Source of the DNA: Candidatus Nealsoniibacteriota bacterium | GTDB taxonomy: Bacteria; Patescibacteriota; Minisyncoccia; Minisyncoccales; GWA2-38-27 | NCBI GenBank assembly: GCA_003556925.1 | Contig: PWQC01000023.1 | Coordinates: 1 to 22,379 of the forward strand | Length of the DNA: 22,379 bases | Direction of reading: 5' to 3' | Part shown: one piece after another, positions 1-6,984 of the stretch | How the letters are laid out: every line of letters starts with the position of its first letter | Position numbering within the stretch: the stretch's first letter is position 1 | Translations under genes and position numbers: made by a program | The notes under the pieces: generated by a model | Databases searched by the model: none | The model's input: the letters and a program-made list of their open reading frames with translations, nothing else | What the model was told of the DNA's origin: nothing

Positions 1-1557
1 GGAGAGATTATTAAGCAGAACAGAGAAATAGAAGAGAAAGAAAAAGAACAAGAGAAAAAGAAGGCCGAAGCTCTGATAATGGGAAAAATTAAAAAAGAAA
101 GAGATGCCGAACTAATCACTCCCCAAGTAGAAAAAGCAGAGAGTTCTCTCCCTCCTAAGAAGGAGGAAAGCGAAAAACAATGGATAAGGCTAGTTGTGTT
201 TCTTCTGCTTTTTGTTGCTTTAGTCGGCTTTGGGACATTTTGGTTTTGGATCTTAGTTATTAAAGAACAGCCGCCAGAAGTTAAGGTTACCGAACCATCA
301 GAATATCTCAGTCAAGAAGACTGTGAAGAGGCCGATTATTATTGGTATGATGATGCTTGCCATGGAGAGGAAAAAGAGATAGAACCGTCAGAATACCTTA
401 ACCGAGAAGATTGTGAAGGGGTCGGTTATTATTGGTATAATGATGCTTGCCATAGAGAAAAAAAAGAACCGTCAGAACACTTTAACCGAGAAGACTGTGA
501 AGACGCCGGTTATTATTGGTATGATGATAGTTGTCATGAAGAAGGGAAAGAGATAGAGATAAACAGAGAAGAAGCGATAGATTTAATTGCTGATGTCTTG
601 GCAGAAGAAGTGCCGGTGGGAGAGTTTAGACAAGTAACCTTTCAAGTAGAAGGAGCCAGGGTTAGTTTTGAAAAAATAATGGAAGCTTTAGAGGTAGATT
701 TTCCAGATCTATTTTCAAAGATACAAACTCCTAGTTTTTTCCTTTATTCACAGCCGGAAGGTAATAGAATTGGTTTTTCAGGGGCGTTTTATGGAGACGT
801 AGAGGGACTGATGATGGAAAAAGAGGAAGACTTAATCAATATCTTTAGCGGTTTTTTAGAGGGGGTGGGATTCGACGGTACTCCCGTCTCTAATGTTTTT
901 AAAAATTCTGCTGACAGCACAACATACGATGGTCCTAACTTTAGATTTCAAACATTAACTCAACAAGACATGGGGATTCTTTATTATGCCGCAGATAACA
1001 AATTTATCTTTTCTACTTCCTGGCAAAGCATGGAGGCAGCCTTAGATAAAATTTTGTCGGAAGAACCTCCTTCTGCGAATGATTTACTCGAATCTTTAGG
1101 ATTTGATAATGCTTGGAATATTTATCAAGAAGTTATTTTAGCGATAGAAAACAGAGACAAAGATAGGCTTAATCTACTTACTTATGATGATTACTCTAGC
1201 TGTTTTGTTGAATTTGGAGAGGAGGATTGTTGGCAGGCGATAGAAGGTATGCATGCGTTCTTTGGAGTAACTTCAAAAGAAGAGATTAAAGATGTCTGGG
1301 AAGATGACAACCAGATAATTTTGGCCACGGCAGTGGAAGAGACAGACATGGGCTTTCGAAAAGATTATCTGTTGTTTGTTCGTAGTCCTGAAGAAGAGAT
1401 CAAGCTTCTATCTCTTGAAGGTGATAACAAAACAACTAGAGAAGCTTTTCAAGAGGTAGATATTAAAAAAGACTCTGATAACGATGGTTGGTGGGACAAA
1501 ATAGAAGAAGCCGCTCAAACTGACCCCAATGATCCCAACGACTATCCTTTTAAATAA
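1..1557 (+). CDS. Membrane-anchored repeat protein, 5'-truncated by window edge
   Basis: The reading frame is open from base 1 with no stop before the first ATG at 79, and the charged Lys/Glu-rich helix runs through that Met, so the true start probably lies upstream of the window. Numbered from the Met at 79 (492 aa): a charged cytoplasmic region, one membrane segment at about 36-61, three copies of a 24-residue Cys motif at about 72-153, a globular region of unknown fold at about 170-340, a further domain at about 345-455, and a C-terminal Asp-rich segment (DSDNDGWWDKIE, from 465) like a thrombospondin type 3 calcium-binding loop. The repeats and C-terminal domains are inferred to be outside the membrane. 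Proteins of this architecture occur in Parcubacteria; I know of no assigned function. The next gene begins 2 bases after the stop. Confidence 0.8.
   Translation, partial: GEIIKQNREIEEKEKEQEKKKAEALIMGKIKKERDAELITPQVEKAESSLPPKKEESEKQWIRLVVFLLLFVALVGFGTFWFWILVIKEQPPEVKVTEPSEYLSQEDCEEADYYWYDDACHGEEKEIEPSEYLNREDCEGVGYYWYNDACHREKKEPSEHFNREDCEDAGYYWYDDSCHEEGKEIEINREEAIDLIADVLAEEVPVGEFRQVTFQVEGARVSFEKIMEALEVDFPDLFSKIQTPSFFLYSQPEGNRIGFSGAFYGDVEGLMMEKEEDLINIFSGFLEGVGFDGTPVSNVFKNSADSTTYDGPNFRFQTLTQQDMGILYYAADNKFIFSTSWQSMEAALDKILSEEPPSANDLLESLGFDNAWNIYQEVILAIENRDKDRLNLLTYDDYSSCFVEFGEEDCWQAIEGMHAFFGVTSKEEIKDVWEDDNQIILATAVEETDMGFRKDYLLFVRSPEEEIKLLSLEGDNKTTREAFQEVDIKKDSDNDGWWDKIEEAAQTDPNDPNDYPFK
292..537 (+). 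repeat. Three tandem 24-codon Cys repeats
   Basis: Units start at 292, 382 and 466 (periods of 90 and 84 bases). Each encodes EPSE, then a Asp-Cys pair, then a YYWY core and a terminal Cys-His. The two cysteines at fixed spacing (12 residues apart) in each unit could form a disulfide within each unit outside the cell. Copies differ at several codons, so the duplication is not very recent. Confidence 0.85.
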
Positions 1558-1559
1558 AG

Positions 1560-1934
1560 ATGAAAGAAGCAAATATCAAAAAATTAAAAGATAAGCTTGA
1601 AAAGAAGAAAAAAGAAATAGAAGCAAAGCTTAGGCAGATCGCCGATAAAGATCCTAAGATAAAAGGAGACTGGGATCTTAAGTTTCCTAAATTCAACGGA
1701 AAGGCTGGAGGAGGTTCTTTAGAAGAAGCGGCTGATGAGGTGGAAGAATATGTCAATTTAAAGCCGATAGAACACTCTTTAGAGTTAAGGTTACAAGAAG
1801 TTAATCAAGCCTTAGATAAAATAACTCAAAACAGGTATGGTCTTTGTGAGGGGTGTCAAAAGCCTATTAGTCTCTTAAGGCTTAAGATATCACCGGAGGC
1901 TAAGTGCTGTTTAAGGTGTAAAAAAGCTAAATAA
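1560..1934 (+). CDS. DksA/TraR-family C4 zinc-finger protein
   Basis: A 124-residue protein with a charged N-terminal coiled-coil (1-30 and 65-90) and a C-terminal zinc finger: Cys96-x2-Cys99 and Cys117-x2-Cys120, with the family spacing and the RYGLCEGCQKPI / RLKI context. DksA/TraR proteins bind RNA polymerase in the secondary channel and alter promoter kinetics; whether this one does so is inference. The acidic tip residues seen in DksA coiled-coils are not obvious here, so it may be a diverged regulator. It starts 2 bases after the preceding stop and is probably cotranscribed with it. Confidence 0.8.
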   Translation: MKEANIKKLKDKLEKKKKEIEAKLRQIADKDPKIKGDWDLKFPKFNGKAGGGSLEEAADEVEEYVNLKPIEHSLELRLQEVNQALDKITQNRYGLCEGCQKPISLLRLKISPEAKCCLRCKKAK

Positions 1935-1945
1935 ATATTAGAAAG

Positions 1946-2266
1946 ATGGAAGAAAAAAAGTCAAATAAAAAAGAAGTAGACTTTGTTACTATTTGCAGTT
2001 ATTTAGGGATTTTGGTTTTAATCCCCTTACTAACTGACGCGAAAGACAAGCCTTTTACTAAATTTCATGTAAAACAGGGTCTTTTATTATTTATCCTTGA
2101 AGTCATTACTACTTTTGTCGCTTGGATCCCTGGCATCGGCTGGTTTTTGAGTCTTTTTTGGATTCTATGGATTATTTTAGGAGTTATGGGAATTCTAAAT
2201 GTTCTTAATAAAGAAGAAAAAGAGCTTCCTATTATAGGGAAGTACGCTTATACTATCAATATTTAA
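1946..2266 (+). CDS. DUF4870/Tic20-like small membrane protein
   Basis: A 106-residue protein with a short charged N-terminus and about three hydrophobic segments: residues 13-30, 45-63 and 65-88. The stretch KDKPFTKFHVKQGLLLFI, in which a loop enters a helix with a His-x-Lys-Gln-Gly core, is typical of DUF4870/Tic20-like proteins. The function of this family in bacteria is not established. It lies 11 bases after the DksA-like gene on the same strand and is probably the last gene of that transcript, since a minus-strand tRNA follows. Confidence 0.7.
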   Translation: MEEKKSNKKEVDFVTICSYLGILVLIPLLTDAKDKPFTKFHVKQGLLLFILEVITTFVAWIPGIGWFLSLFWILWIILGVMGILNVLNKEEKELPIIGKYAYTINI

Positions 2267-2285
2267 ACTCTAACATTGTTGAGTG

Positions 2286-2358
2286 CGTCCCCGGCAGGAT
2301 TCGAACCCGCAATCTCTACGTCCGAAGCGTAGCGCCTTATCCGTTAGGCTACGGGGAC
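2286..2358 (-). tRNA. tRNA-Arg(TCG)
   Basis: The 73-nt cloverleaf on the minus strand has acceptor GTCCCCG/CGGGGAC, D stem GCCT/AGGC, anticodon stem CTACG/CGTAG with loop CTTCGGA (anticodon TCG), T arm GCGGG-TTCGAAT-CCTGC and discriminator G. A20 in the D loop fits arginine identity. The 3' CCA is not encoded, so it depends on the CCA-adding enzyme encoded divergently next to it. Confidence 0.95.
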
Positions 2359-2364
2359 CTTTTT

Positions 2365-2393
2365 ATTATACTCTAAAATTTGAATAGAATCAA
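2365..2393 (-). promoter_or_regulatory. Promoter of tRNA-Arg(TCG)
   Basis: On the minus strand, TTGATT (2388-2393), a 17-bp spacer and a perfect TATAAT (2365-2370). The predicted start, 7 bases past the -10, is 2358, which is the first base of the mature tRNA. Confidence 0.7.
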
Positions 2394-2408
2394 AAAATAA
2401 GATAGGAT
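2380..2408 (+). promoter_or_regulatory. Promoter of cca, overlapping the divergent tRNA promoter
   Basis: TTGAAT (2380-2385), a 17-bp spacer and TAGGAT (2403-2408). The predicted start at about 2415 is the A of the cca start codon, so the mRNA would be leaderless. The -35 of the divergent tRNA promoter lies inside this spacer, so both cannot be occupied at once. Confidence 0.5.
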
Positions 2409-2414
2409 ATAGAT

Positions 2415-3863
2415 ATGAAAATTCCTAAAGAAGTAAGTGAAGTTTTAAAAAAAATAGAAAAAAATAAATTCGAAGCCTTTTTAGTGGGTGGTTGTGTCAG
2501 GGATATCACTATGAAAAGAAGCCCTAAAGACTGGGACATTGCTACTAATGCTAATCCGACCCAAATTCAGAAAATATTTAAAAAAAGCTTTTTAAACAAT
2601 AAATTTGGGACAGTAACTGTCTTGACCTCTTCAAAGGACAAAACATCGCAAGAGATAGAGGTTACTCCTTATAGAACCGAAAAAGAGTACAAGGACAAAA
2701 GGCATCCAGAAATAGTAACTTGGGTCGAGACGATCGAAGAGGATTTGTCTAGAAGAGATTTTACTATTAATGCCATTGCCCTTTCTTCGGATTTAACTTT
2801 CATAGATCCTTATTTGGGCATAGAAGATATAAAGAGAAGAAGAATTAAAGCGGTTGGGAAAGCTGAAGAGAGGTTTTCTGAAGATGCGCTAAGAATGCTG
2901 AGAGCGATTAGGTTTGCTTCGGTTTTGGACTTTGTTATAGAGCCAAAGACTAAAAAAGCCATTAAAGAAAACTCTTCCCTGCTCTCTTTAATTTCAAAGG
3001 AGCGGATAAGAGATGAATTAATGGAGATCATTATGTCTGACAAGGCTTTTGAAGGAGTAGAGCTCTTAAGAAAAATGAATCTTTTAGAATATATTATTCC
3101 CGAGCTTTTAGAGAGCTACCAAGTCGGACAGAACAAGCATCATATTTATGACTGTTATACGCACTCTTTACTCTCTTTCAAATACGCAGTAAAGCAAAAT
3201 TTCAATAAATACGTTAGGATAGCTGCTCTACTTCATGATATTGGTAAGCCGAGGGTGAAACAGGGCGAAGGGTATAATTCCACTTTTTATAACCATGAGA
3301 TAGTAGGAGCTAAAATGACTGAAAAGATATTGCAAAGATTGAAATTTCCTAAAAAAGAGATTGAAAAAATTACTAAATTGGTAAGATACCATCTTTTTTA
3401 TTACAATGTTGGAGAGGTTTCAGACTCTTCCGTGAGAAAGCTGGTTTCTCGTGTAGGAGAGACCAATGTAGAGGAACTTTTACAAGTAAGAATGTCTGAT
3501 CGTATTGGGTCGGGGGTCCCTAAGGCAGAACCTTATAAACTAAGGCATTTGAAATATGTTGTTGAAAAAGTATCTCAAGATCCTATTTCGGTCAAGATGC
3601 TTGAAGTGTCCGGTAAAGAGATAATGGATATTTTAAAGATAAAGCCGGGTCCAAAGATCGGTCAAATATTAGAAATTTTATTAGGAGAGGTTTTATCGAA
3701 TCCCGATAAGAATAAAAAAGAGTTGTTAAAAAAAGAGATTGAAAAATTGGGCAAACTATCAGAGAAAGAGTTGTTTGAGCTGTTTAAAAATGCCGAAAAA
3801 GAAAGAAGAGAGATCGAGATTAAAAGAGAAGAGATGACTAAGAAAAAATATTGGGTTACTTAG
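2415..3863 (+). CDS. cca: CCA-adding tRNA nucleotidyltransferase with HD domain
   Basis: The enzyme adds or repairs the 3' CCA of tRNAs using CTP and ATP. The 482-residue protein has the class II nucleotidyltransferase head: LVGGCVRD (23-30), metal-binding Asp39 and Asp41 in KDWD, and RRDFTINAIA near 113-122. It is followed by the RAIRFA neck region and a C-terminal HD domain (His274-Asp275 in LLHDIGKP, with further His residues in NHE and YHLF). HD fusions of this kind often have phosphohydrolase activity. The genomic context fits: tRNA-Arg(TCG) upstream, and tRNA-Ala immediately downstream, have no encoded CCA. The last base of the TAG stop is the first base of tRNA-Ala. The related poly(A) polymerase is the alternative assignment. 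Confidence 0.92.
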   Translation: MKIPKEVSEVLKKIEKNKFEAFLVGGCVRDITMKRSPKDWDIATNANPTQIQKIFKKSFLNNKFGTVTVLTSSKDKTSQEIEVTPYRTEKEYKDKRHPEIVTWVETIEEDLSRRDFTINAIALSSDLTFIDPYLGIEDIKRRRIKAVGKAEERFSEDALRMLRAIRFASVLDFVIEPKTKKAIKENSSLLSLISKERIRDELMEIIMSDKAFEGVELLRKMNLLEYIIPELLESYQVGQNKHHIYDCYTHSLLSFKYAVKQNFNKYVRIAALLHDIGKPRVKQGEGYNSTFYNHEIVGAKMTEKILQRLKFPKKEIEKITKLVRYHLFYYNVGEVSDSSVRKLVSRVGETNVEELLQVRMSDRIGSGVPKAEPYKLRHLKYVVEKVSQDPISVKMLEVSGKEIMDILKIKPGPKIGQILEILLGEVLSNPDKNKKELLKKEIEKLGKLSEKELFELFKNAEKERREIEIKREEMTKKKYWVT

Positions 3864-3934
3864 GGCCCGTAGTTTAATGGCTATAACACTGCCTTCGCAT
3901 GGCAGAGAAGAAAGTTCGAATCTTTCCGGGTCCA
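3863..3934 (+). tRNA. tRNA-Ala(CGC)
   Basis: The 72-nt cloverleaf has acceptor GGGCCCG/CGGGTCC with the G3:U70 pair that defines alanine identity, a weak D stem (GTTT/TAAC, one mismatch), anticodon stem CTGCC/GGCAG with loop TTCGCAT (anticodon CGC), T arm GAAAG-TTCGAAT-CTTTC and discriminator A. No CCA is encoded. It overlaps the cca stop codon by one base and ends 2 bases before the next ATG. I see no separate promoter, so it is probably excised from the cca transcript. Confidence 0.9.
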
Positions 3935-3935
3935 T

Positions 3936-5387
3936 ATGAGAACAGGTATATATCGTAAATTTTCTAAAAAAGATATTGTTAATTTAAATTATGGAATAAT
4001 GCATTCCCAGATAGGTTATGCCGACGGGGTCTCTATTGTCATTAAGCAGATGGAACAAGTCATGAGAGAGAATATGGGTGTTTCTAAAAAACAGATCTAT
4101 TGTCTGGTTGGCAAAGCAAAGAAAAATCATTTTCAGACCAAACAAGAAAAAATTCTTTGGGATGGGCATTCAATAAATAAGATGATGCTCCGATTTTATT
4201 CTAAGGGATATGATAAAGATCAAAAAGAAAAGATAGAAAAAACCGTTTCAAAAGCAAAAGACGTCATAGAGTGTTTTATTAAGGAGAATAAGATAGATGT
4301 AATTATTGCCCATAATATGGCTCATCCGATCAATTTTATTTTTGCCCTGGCTCTTTCCCGTTATTACAAAGAGGCGATAGAAAAAAAAGAAAAGACGCCT
4401 AAATATCTGCTCTGGTGGCATGACTCTTATTTTAAAAGAAAAGAACTTTGCAATCCTGCCCGGGATGTAAATAGATACTTGTTAGAGGGTGTCCCTGGGA
4501 AATTCGTCGAATACATCTTGTTTATAAATAGCTTGGAGTTTCCTTTAGCTGAAAAGAGATATTTTTCTATTTTAGATAAAAAATTCCCCGGATATCTTGA
4601 ACTGATGAGGCTTTACCATGATGTTGTTTACAATACCACGGACAAGATAATTGATTCTTACGAAGAATTAAAAGGGGAAAAAATTAAAAAAAGAACAAAT
4701 AAATTTTTACGCATCTTTGAGGTAAGAAAATTGCTTAAAAACTCTAACCAGAGAATAGAAAACACTTTTTTCGTTTTACAACATACAAGGATAATTCCGC
4801 GTAAAAGAATTGATTTTGCTTTAAAATTTGTCTTTGAACTGCATAATCTACTTAGAGAGGAGGGGAAATATACTGCCCTATATTTTTTTATTTCCGGCAC
4901 AACCGGTTATAAAAACAAAAAGACCAGAGCAGAGCTAAAGAAGTTGTATCAAATCCTTTGCGAAAGATATAATACTGATAAAGTTTTCTTGGTGTTTGGC
5001 GCTGAACAAGAAAATCACAATCAGTTTAATTTTCATGAAATTCCCTCTGTCTTTGCCTCTTTAAATGGGATTTCTACCTATTTTAGTGAGATAGAAGGAT
5101 TTGGTAATAATCTTTTAGAGGTGATGGCCTCAGGATTGATTCCCGTCGTTTATACTTACCCTGTCTTTAAAAAAGATTTAGCCAAGTTTCCTTTTAAGAT
5201 AATTACTTTAAATAAGTTTAAAATATCCAAGAAAGGACTCATAGAGACATTAGAAGTAAGTAGTGACGAAGAAAAGAGAAAAAGATGGGTAGAAATAAAT
5301 TTAAATATTTTAGGTCAAGAGTTTCAACATAAAATAATCGCCTCTAAGTTAAAGAGAGCAATAGTTAAACCAAGAATACATTTATGA
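3936..5387 (+). CDS. GT-B fold glycosyltransferase (GT4-like)
   Basis: Transfers a sugar from an activated donor; donor and acceptor cannot be told from sequence. The N-terminal domain holds HSQIGYADGVS (23-33), the usual acceptor-side loop of group 1 glycosyltransferases. The C-terminal domain carries the donor-binding EX7E motif: Glu387, GFGNNLL, Glu395, then VMASGLIPVV. Length is 483 aa, with no membrane segment. The start is uncertain: ATG 3936 lies 2 bases from the tRNA-Ala end, so no ribosome site is possible outside the tRNA; ATG 3999 (Met22) is the alternative. The downstream cupin overlaps by ATGA. Together they may act in surface polysaccharide synthesis. Confidence 0.82.
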   Translation: MRTGIYRKFSKKDIVNLNYGIMHSQIGYADGVSIVIKQMEQVMRENMGVSKKQIYCLVGKAKKNHFQTKQEKILWDGHSINKMMLRFYSKGYDKDQKEKIEKTVSKAKDVIECFIKENKIDVIIAHNMAHPINFIFALALSRYYKEAIEKKEKTPKYLLWWHDSYFKRKELCNPARDVNRYLLEGVPGKFVEYILFINSLEFPLAEKRYFSILDKKFPGYLELMRLYHDVVYNTTDKIIDSYEELKGEKIKKRTNKFLRIFEVRKLLKNSNQRIENTFFVLQHTRIIPRKRIDFALKFVFELHNLLREEGKYTALYFFISGTTGYKNKKTRAELKKLYQILCERYNTDKVFLVFGAEQENHNQFNFHEIPSVFASLNGISTYFSEIEGFGNNLLEVMASGLIPVVYTYPVFKKDLAKFPFKIITLNKFKISKKGLIETLEVSSDEEKRKRWVEINLNILGQEFQHKIIASKLKRAIVKPRIHL

Positions 5388-5728
5388 AAGTAAAAAAAGT
5401 CCTTAAACCTTGGGGTTATTTTGAAAGGTTTATTCAAAACGAGAAGAGCACGGTAAAGATTCTTTACCTTAGTCCCTATGAAGAGTTGAGTCTACAAAGA
5501 CACTTTAAGCGCGAAGAATTTTGGTTAATCTTAGAGGGATCTTGTCAATTAACGATCAATGATAAAACTTTTCAAGCCGGAAAGGGTGAATATTTTGAAA
5601 TAAAAAAAGGAGAAAAGCACAGGGCGAAGAGCCAAGCTCAAAAGGTCTCAATATTAGAAATTTCTAAGGGTGATTTTTCCGAAAAAGACATTATTCGTCT
5701 TGAAGATAAATATAGGAGAGATGCTTGA
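5384..5728 (+). CDS. Phosphomannose isomerase type II-like cupin
   Basis: A single cupin domain of 114 aa that resembles the C-terminal domain of mannose-6-phosphate isomerase/mannose-1-phosphate guanylyltransferase: KPWGYFE near the start, the metal-site segment Gln38-x-His40 to Glu45, His79 in GEKHR, and a RLEDKYRR end. The usual second His of the QxHxHR motif is replaced by Lys42, and the EHW triplet is EFW, so metal binding and isomerase activity are in doubt. ATGA overlap with the glycosyltransferase suggests coupled translation and a shared role in nucleotide-sugar or glycan metabolism. Confidence 0.75.
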   Translation: MKVKKVLKPWGYFERFIQNEKSTVKILYLSPYEELSLQRHFKREEFWLILEGSCQLTINDKTFQAGKGEYFEIKKGEKHRAKSQAQKVSILEISKGDFSEKDIIRLEDKYRRDA

Positions 5729-5740
5729 TAGAAAAACAAC

Positions 5741-5769
5741 TTGACCTTAATATCTTTTTATGATACTCT
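5741..5769 (+). promoter_or_regulatory. Promoter of the nusA-tig-clpP-rny operon
   Basis: TTGACC (5741-5746), a 17-bp spacer, and TACTCT (5764-5769) preceded by TG at the extended -10 position (5761-5762). The predicted start is about 5776, giving a leader of about 44 bases. It is the only good promoter upstream of nusA. Confidence 0.6.
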
Positions 5770-5784
5770 TAAAATAAGATATCT

Positions 5785-5802
5785 GTCCGTTCTATAACGG
5801 AC
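5785..5802 (+). promoter_or_regulatory. Hairpin in the nusA leader
   Basis: A perfect 7-bp stem, GTCCGTT (5785-5791) and AACGGAC (5796-5802), with a CTAT loop. It lies about 9 bases after the predicted start of transcription and 17 bases before the nusA ATG. The bases after it (ATTTTAATT) are not a clean T run, so it is a poor terminator; a role in mRNA stability or NusA autoregulation is possible but unproven. Confidence 0.6.
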
Positions 5803-5819
5803 ATTTTAATTAAAAAAAC

Positions 5820-6971
5820 ATGGATATAAAAAAATTTACTTTAGCGTTAGAGCAGATAGCGGAAGAAAAAGGAATTCCAATAGAAAAAATAAAAGAGAGC
5901 ATTGAAACCGCTATTGCCGCCGCTTATAAAAAAGACTACGGCGAGAAGGGGCAAATTATAAGATGTAAACTTGATTTTAAAACAGGCGATTTTAGGTTTT
6001 GGCAGATAAAGACAGTTGTTTCTGAAGAGACGGTTTATTTTGAAGAGGAAGAGAAAGAGGAAGATAAGGTTAAGTTTAATCCCGAAAAGCACATTATGGT
6101 GGAAGAGGCTAAAAAAGAAAAAGCTGATGCAGAAGAAGGAGAAGAGATAGAAAAAGAGCTGATTACTAAAGACGAATACAGAAGGATTGCCGCTCAGACA
6201 GCCAAGCAGGTGATACTGCAGAAGATAAGAGAAGCAGAGAGAGAGACTGTCTTTCAGGAATACAAAGAAAAGGAAGGTGAGATTATCTCTGGCATTATTC
6301 AGAGAATAGAACATAAGTATATCTATGTTGACCTTGGTAAGACTTTGGCTATTTTACCCAAGGAAGAACAAGTTTATGGTGAATTCTATAAACCCAACCA
6401 AAGGATGAAGTTTTTTATTGTAAAAGTTGAAGAAAGCTCTAAGGGGTCAAATATTATTTTGTCTAGAGCTCATCCCAAATTGGTCTCTAAGCTCTTTGAA
6501 TTAGAGGTTCCTGAAATCAGCCAAGGAACGATAGAGATTAAAGCTATTGCTCGAGATGCCGGCTCTAGGTCTAAAATAGCCGTTGTTTCTACCGTAGAAG
6601 GAATTGATCCCATCGGAAGTGCAGTCGGTCAGAAAGGAACCAGGGTTTCGGCTGTTATCAGAGAATTAGGTGGAGAGAAGATAGATATTGTTGAATATTC
6701 TGAAAAGCCCGAGGAATTTATTGCTAACGCTCTATCCCCAGCCAAGATACTTGAAGTGAAAGAACTACCCAAGAACAAAGCTCTCTGTTTCATCCCTGAA
6801 GATCAGCTTTCCCTGGCAATCGGCCGAGACGGCCAGAACGTAAGATTGGCCGCTCAGTTAACGGGTTGGAATATTGACGTTAAAAAGATAGAAGAGGACG
6901 AATCGGAAGAAGAGATTGAAAAAAAGGTAGAAGAGGCCGAACAAGAGCAAGAAGAAGCGGAAGAAAAATAA
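5820..6971 (+). CDS. nusA: Transcription factor NusA
   Basis: NusA binds RNA polymerase and nascent RNA and modulates pausing, termination and antitermination. Domain order over 383 aa: N-terminal polymerase-binding domain (1-140), S1 domain (about 150-212, IISGIIQRIEHKYIYVDLG), KH1 (about 215-290, with GSAVGQKGTRV) and KH2 (about 290-355, with the AIGRDGQNVRLA loop). It lacks the acidic repeats of E. coli NusA, as in many bacteria. A Glu/Lys-rich insert at about 75-120 and an acidic tail after 355 are unusual. First gene of a same-strand run; the leader carries a hairpin. The ATG has no visible Shine-Dalgarno sequence. Confidence 0.93.
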   Translation: MDIKKFTLALEQIAEEKGIPIEKIKESIETAIAAAYKKDYGEKGQIIRCKLDFKTGDFRFWQIKTVVSEETVYFEEEEKEEDKVKFNPEKHIMVEEAKKEKADAEEGEEIEKELITKDEYRRIAAQTAKQVILQKIREAERETVFQEYKEKEGEIISGIIQRIEHKYIYVDLGKTLAILPKEEQVYGEFYKPNQRMKFFIVKVEESSKGSNIILSRAHPKLVSKLFELEVPEISQGTIEIKAIARDAGSRSKIAVVSTVEGIDPIGSAVGQKGTRVSAVIRELGGEKIDIVEYSEKPEEFIANALSPAKILEVKELPKNKALCFIPEDQLSLAIGRDGQNVRLAAQLTGWNIDVKKIEEDESEEEIEKKVEEAEQEQEEAEEK

Positions 6972-6984
6972 ATAAAATAAAAAT

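Noticed and set aside
5785..5810. Intrinsic terminator before nusA
   Set aside because: The stem is good but the following bases are ATTTTAATT, and it lies downstream of the predicted promoter, so it is treated as a leader hairpin.
5847..6314. 155-codon minus-strand ORF opposite nusA
   Set aside because: It is a Phe/Leu/Ser-rich shadow of the Lys/Glu-rich nusA coding strand, as are other minus-strand frames opposite tig, pilB, pilC and pilM.
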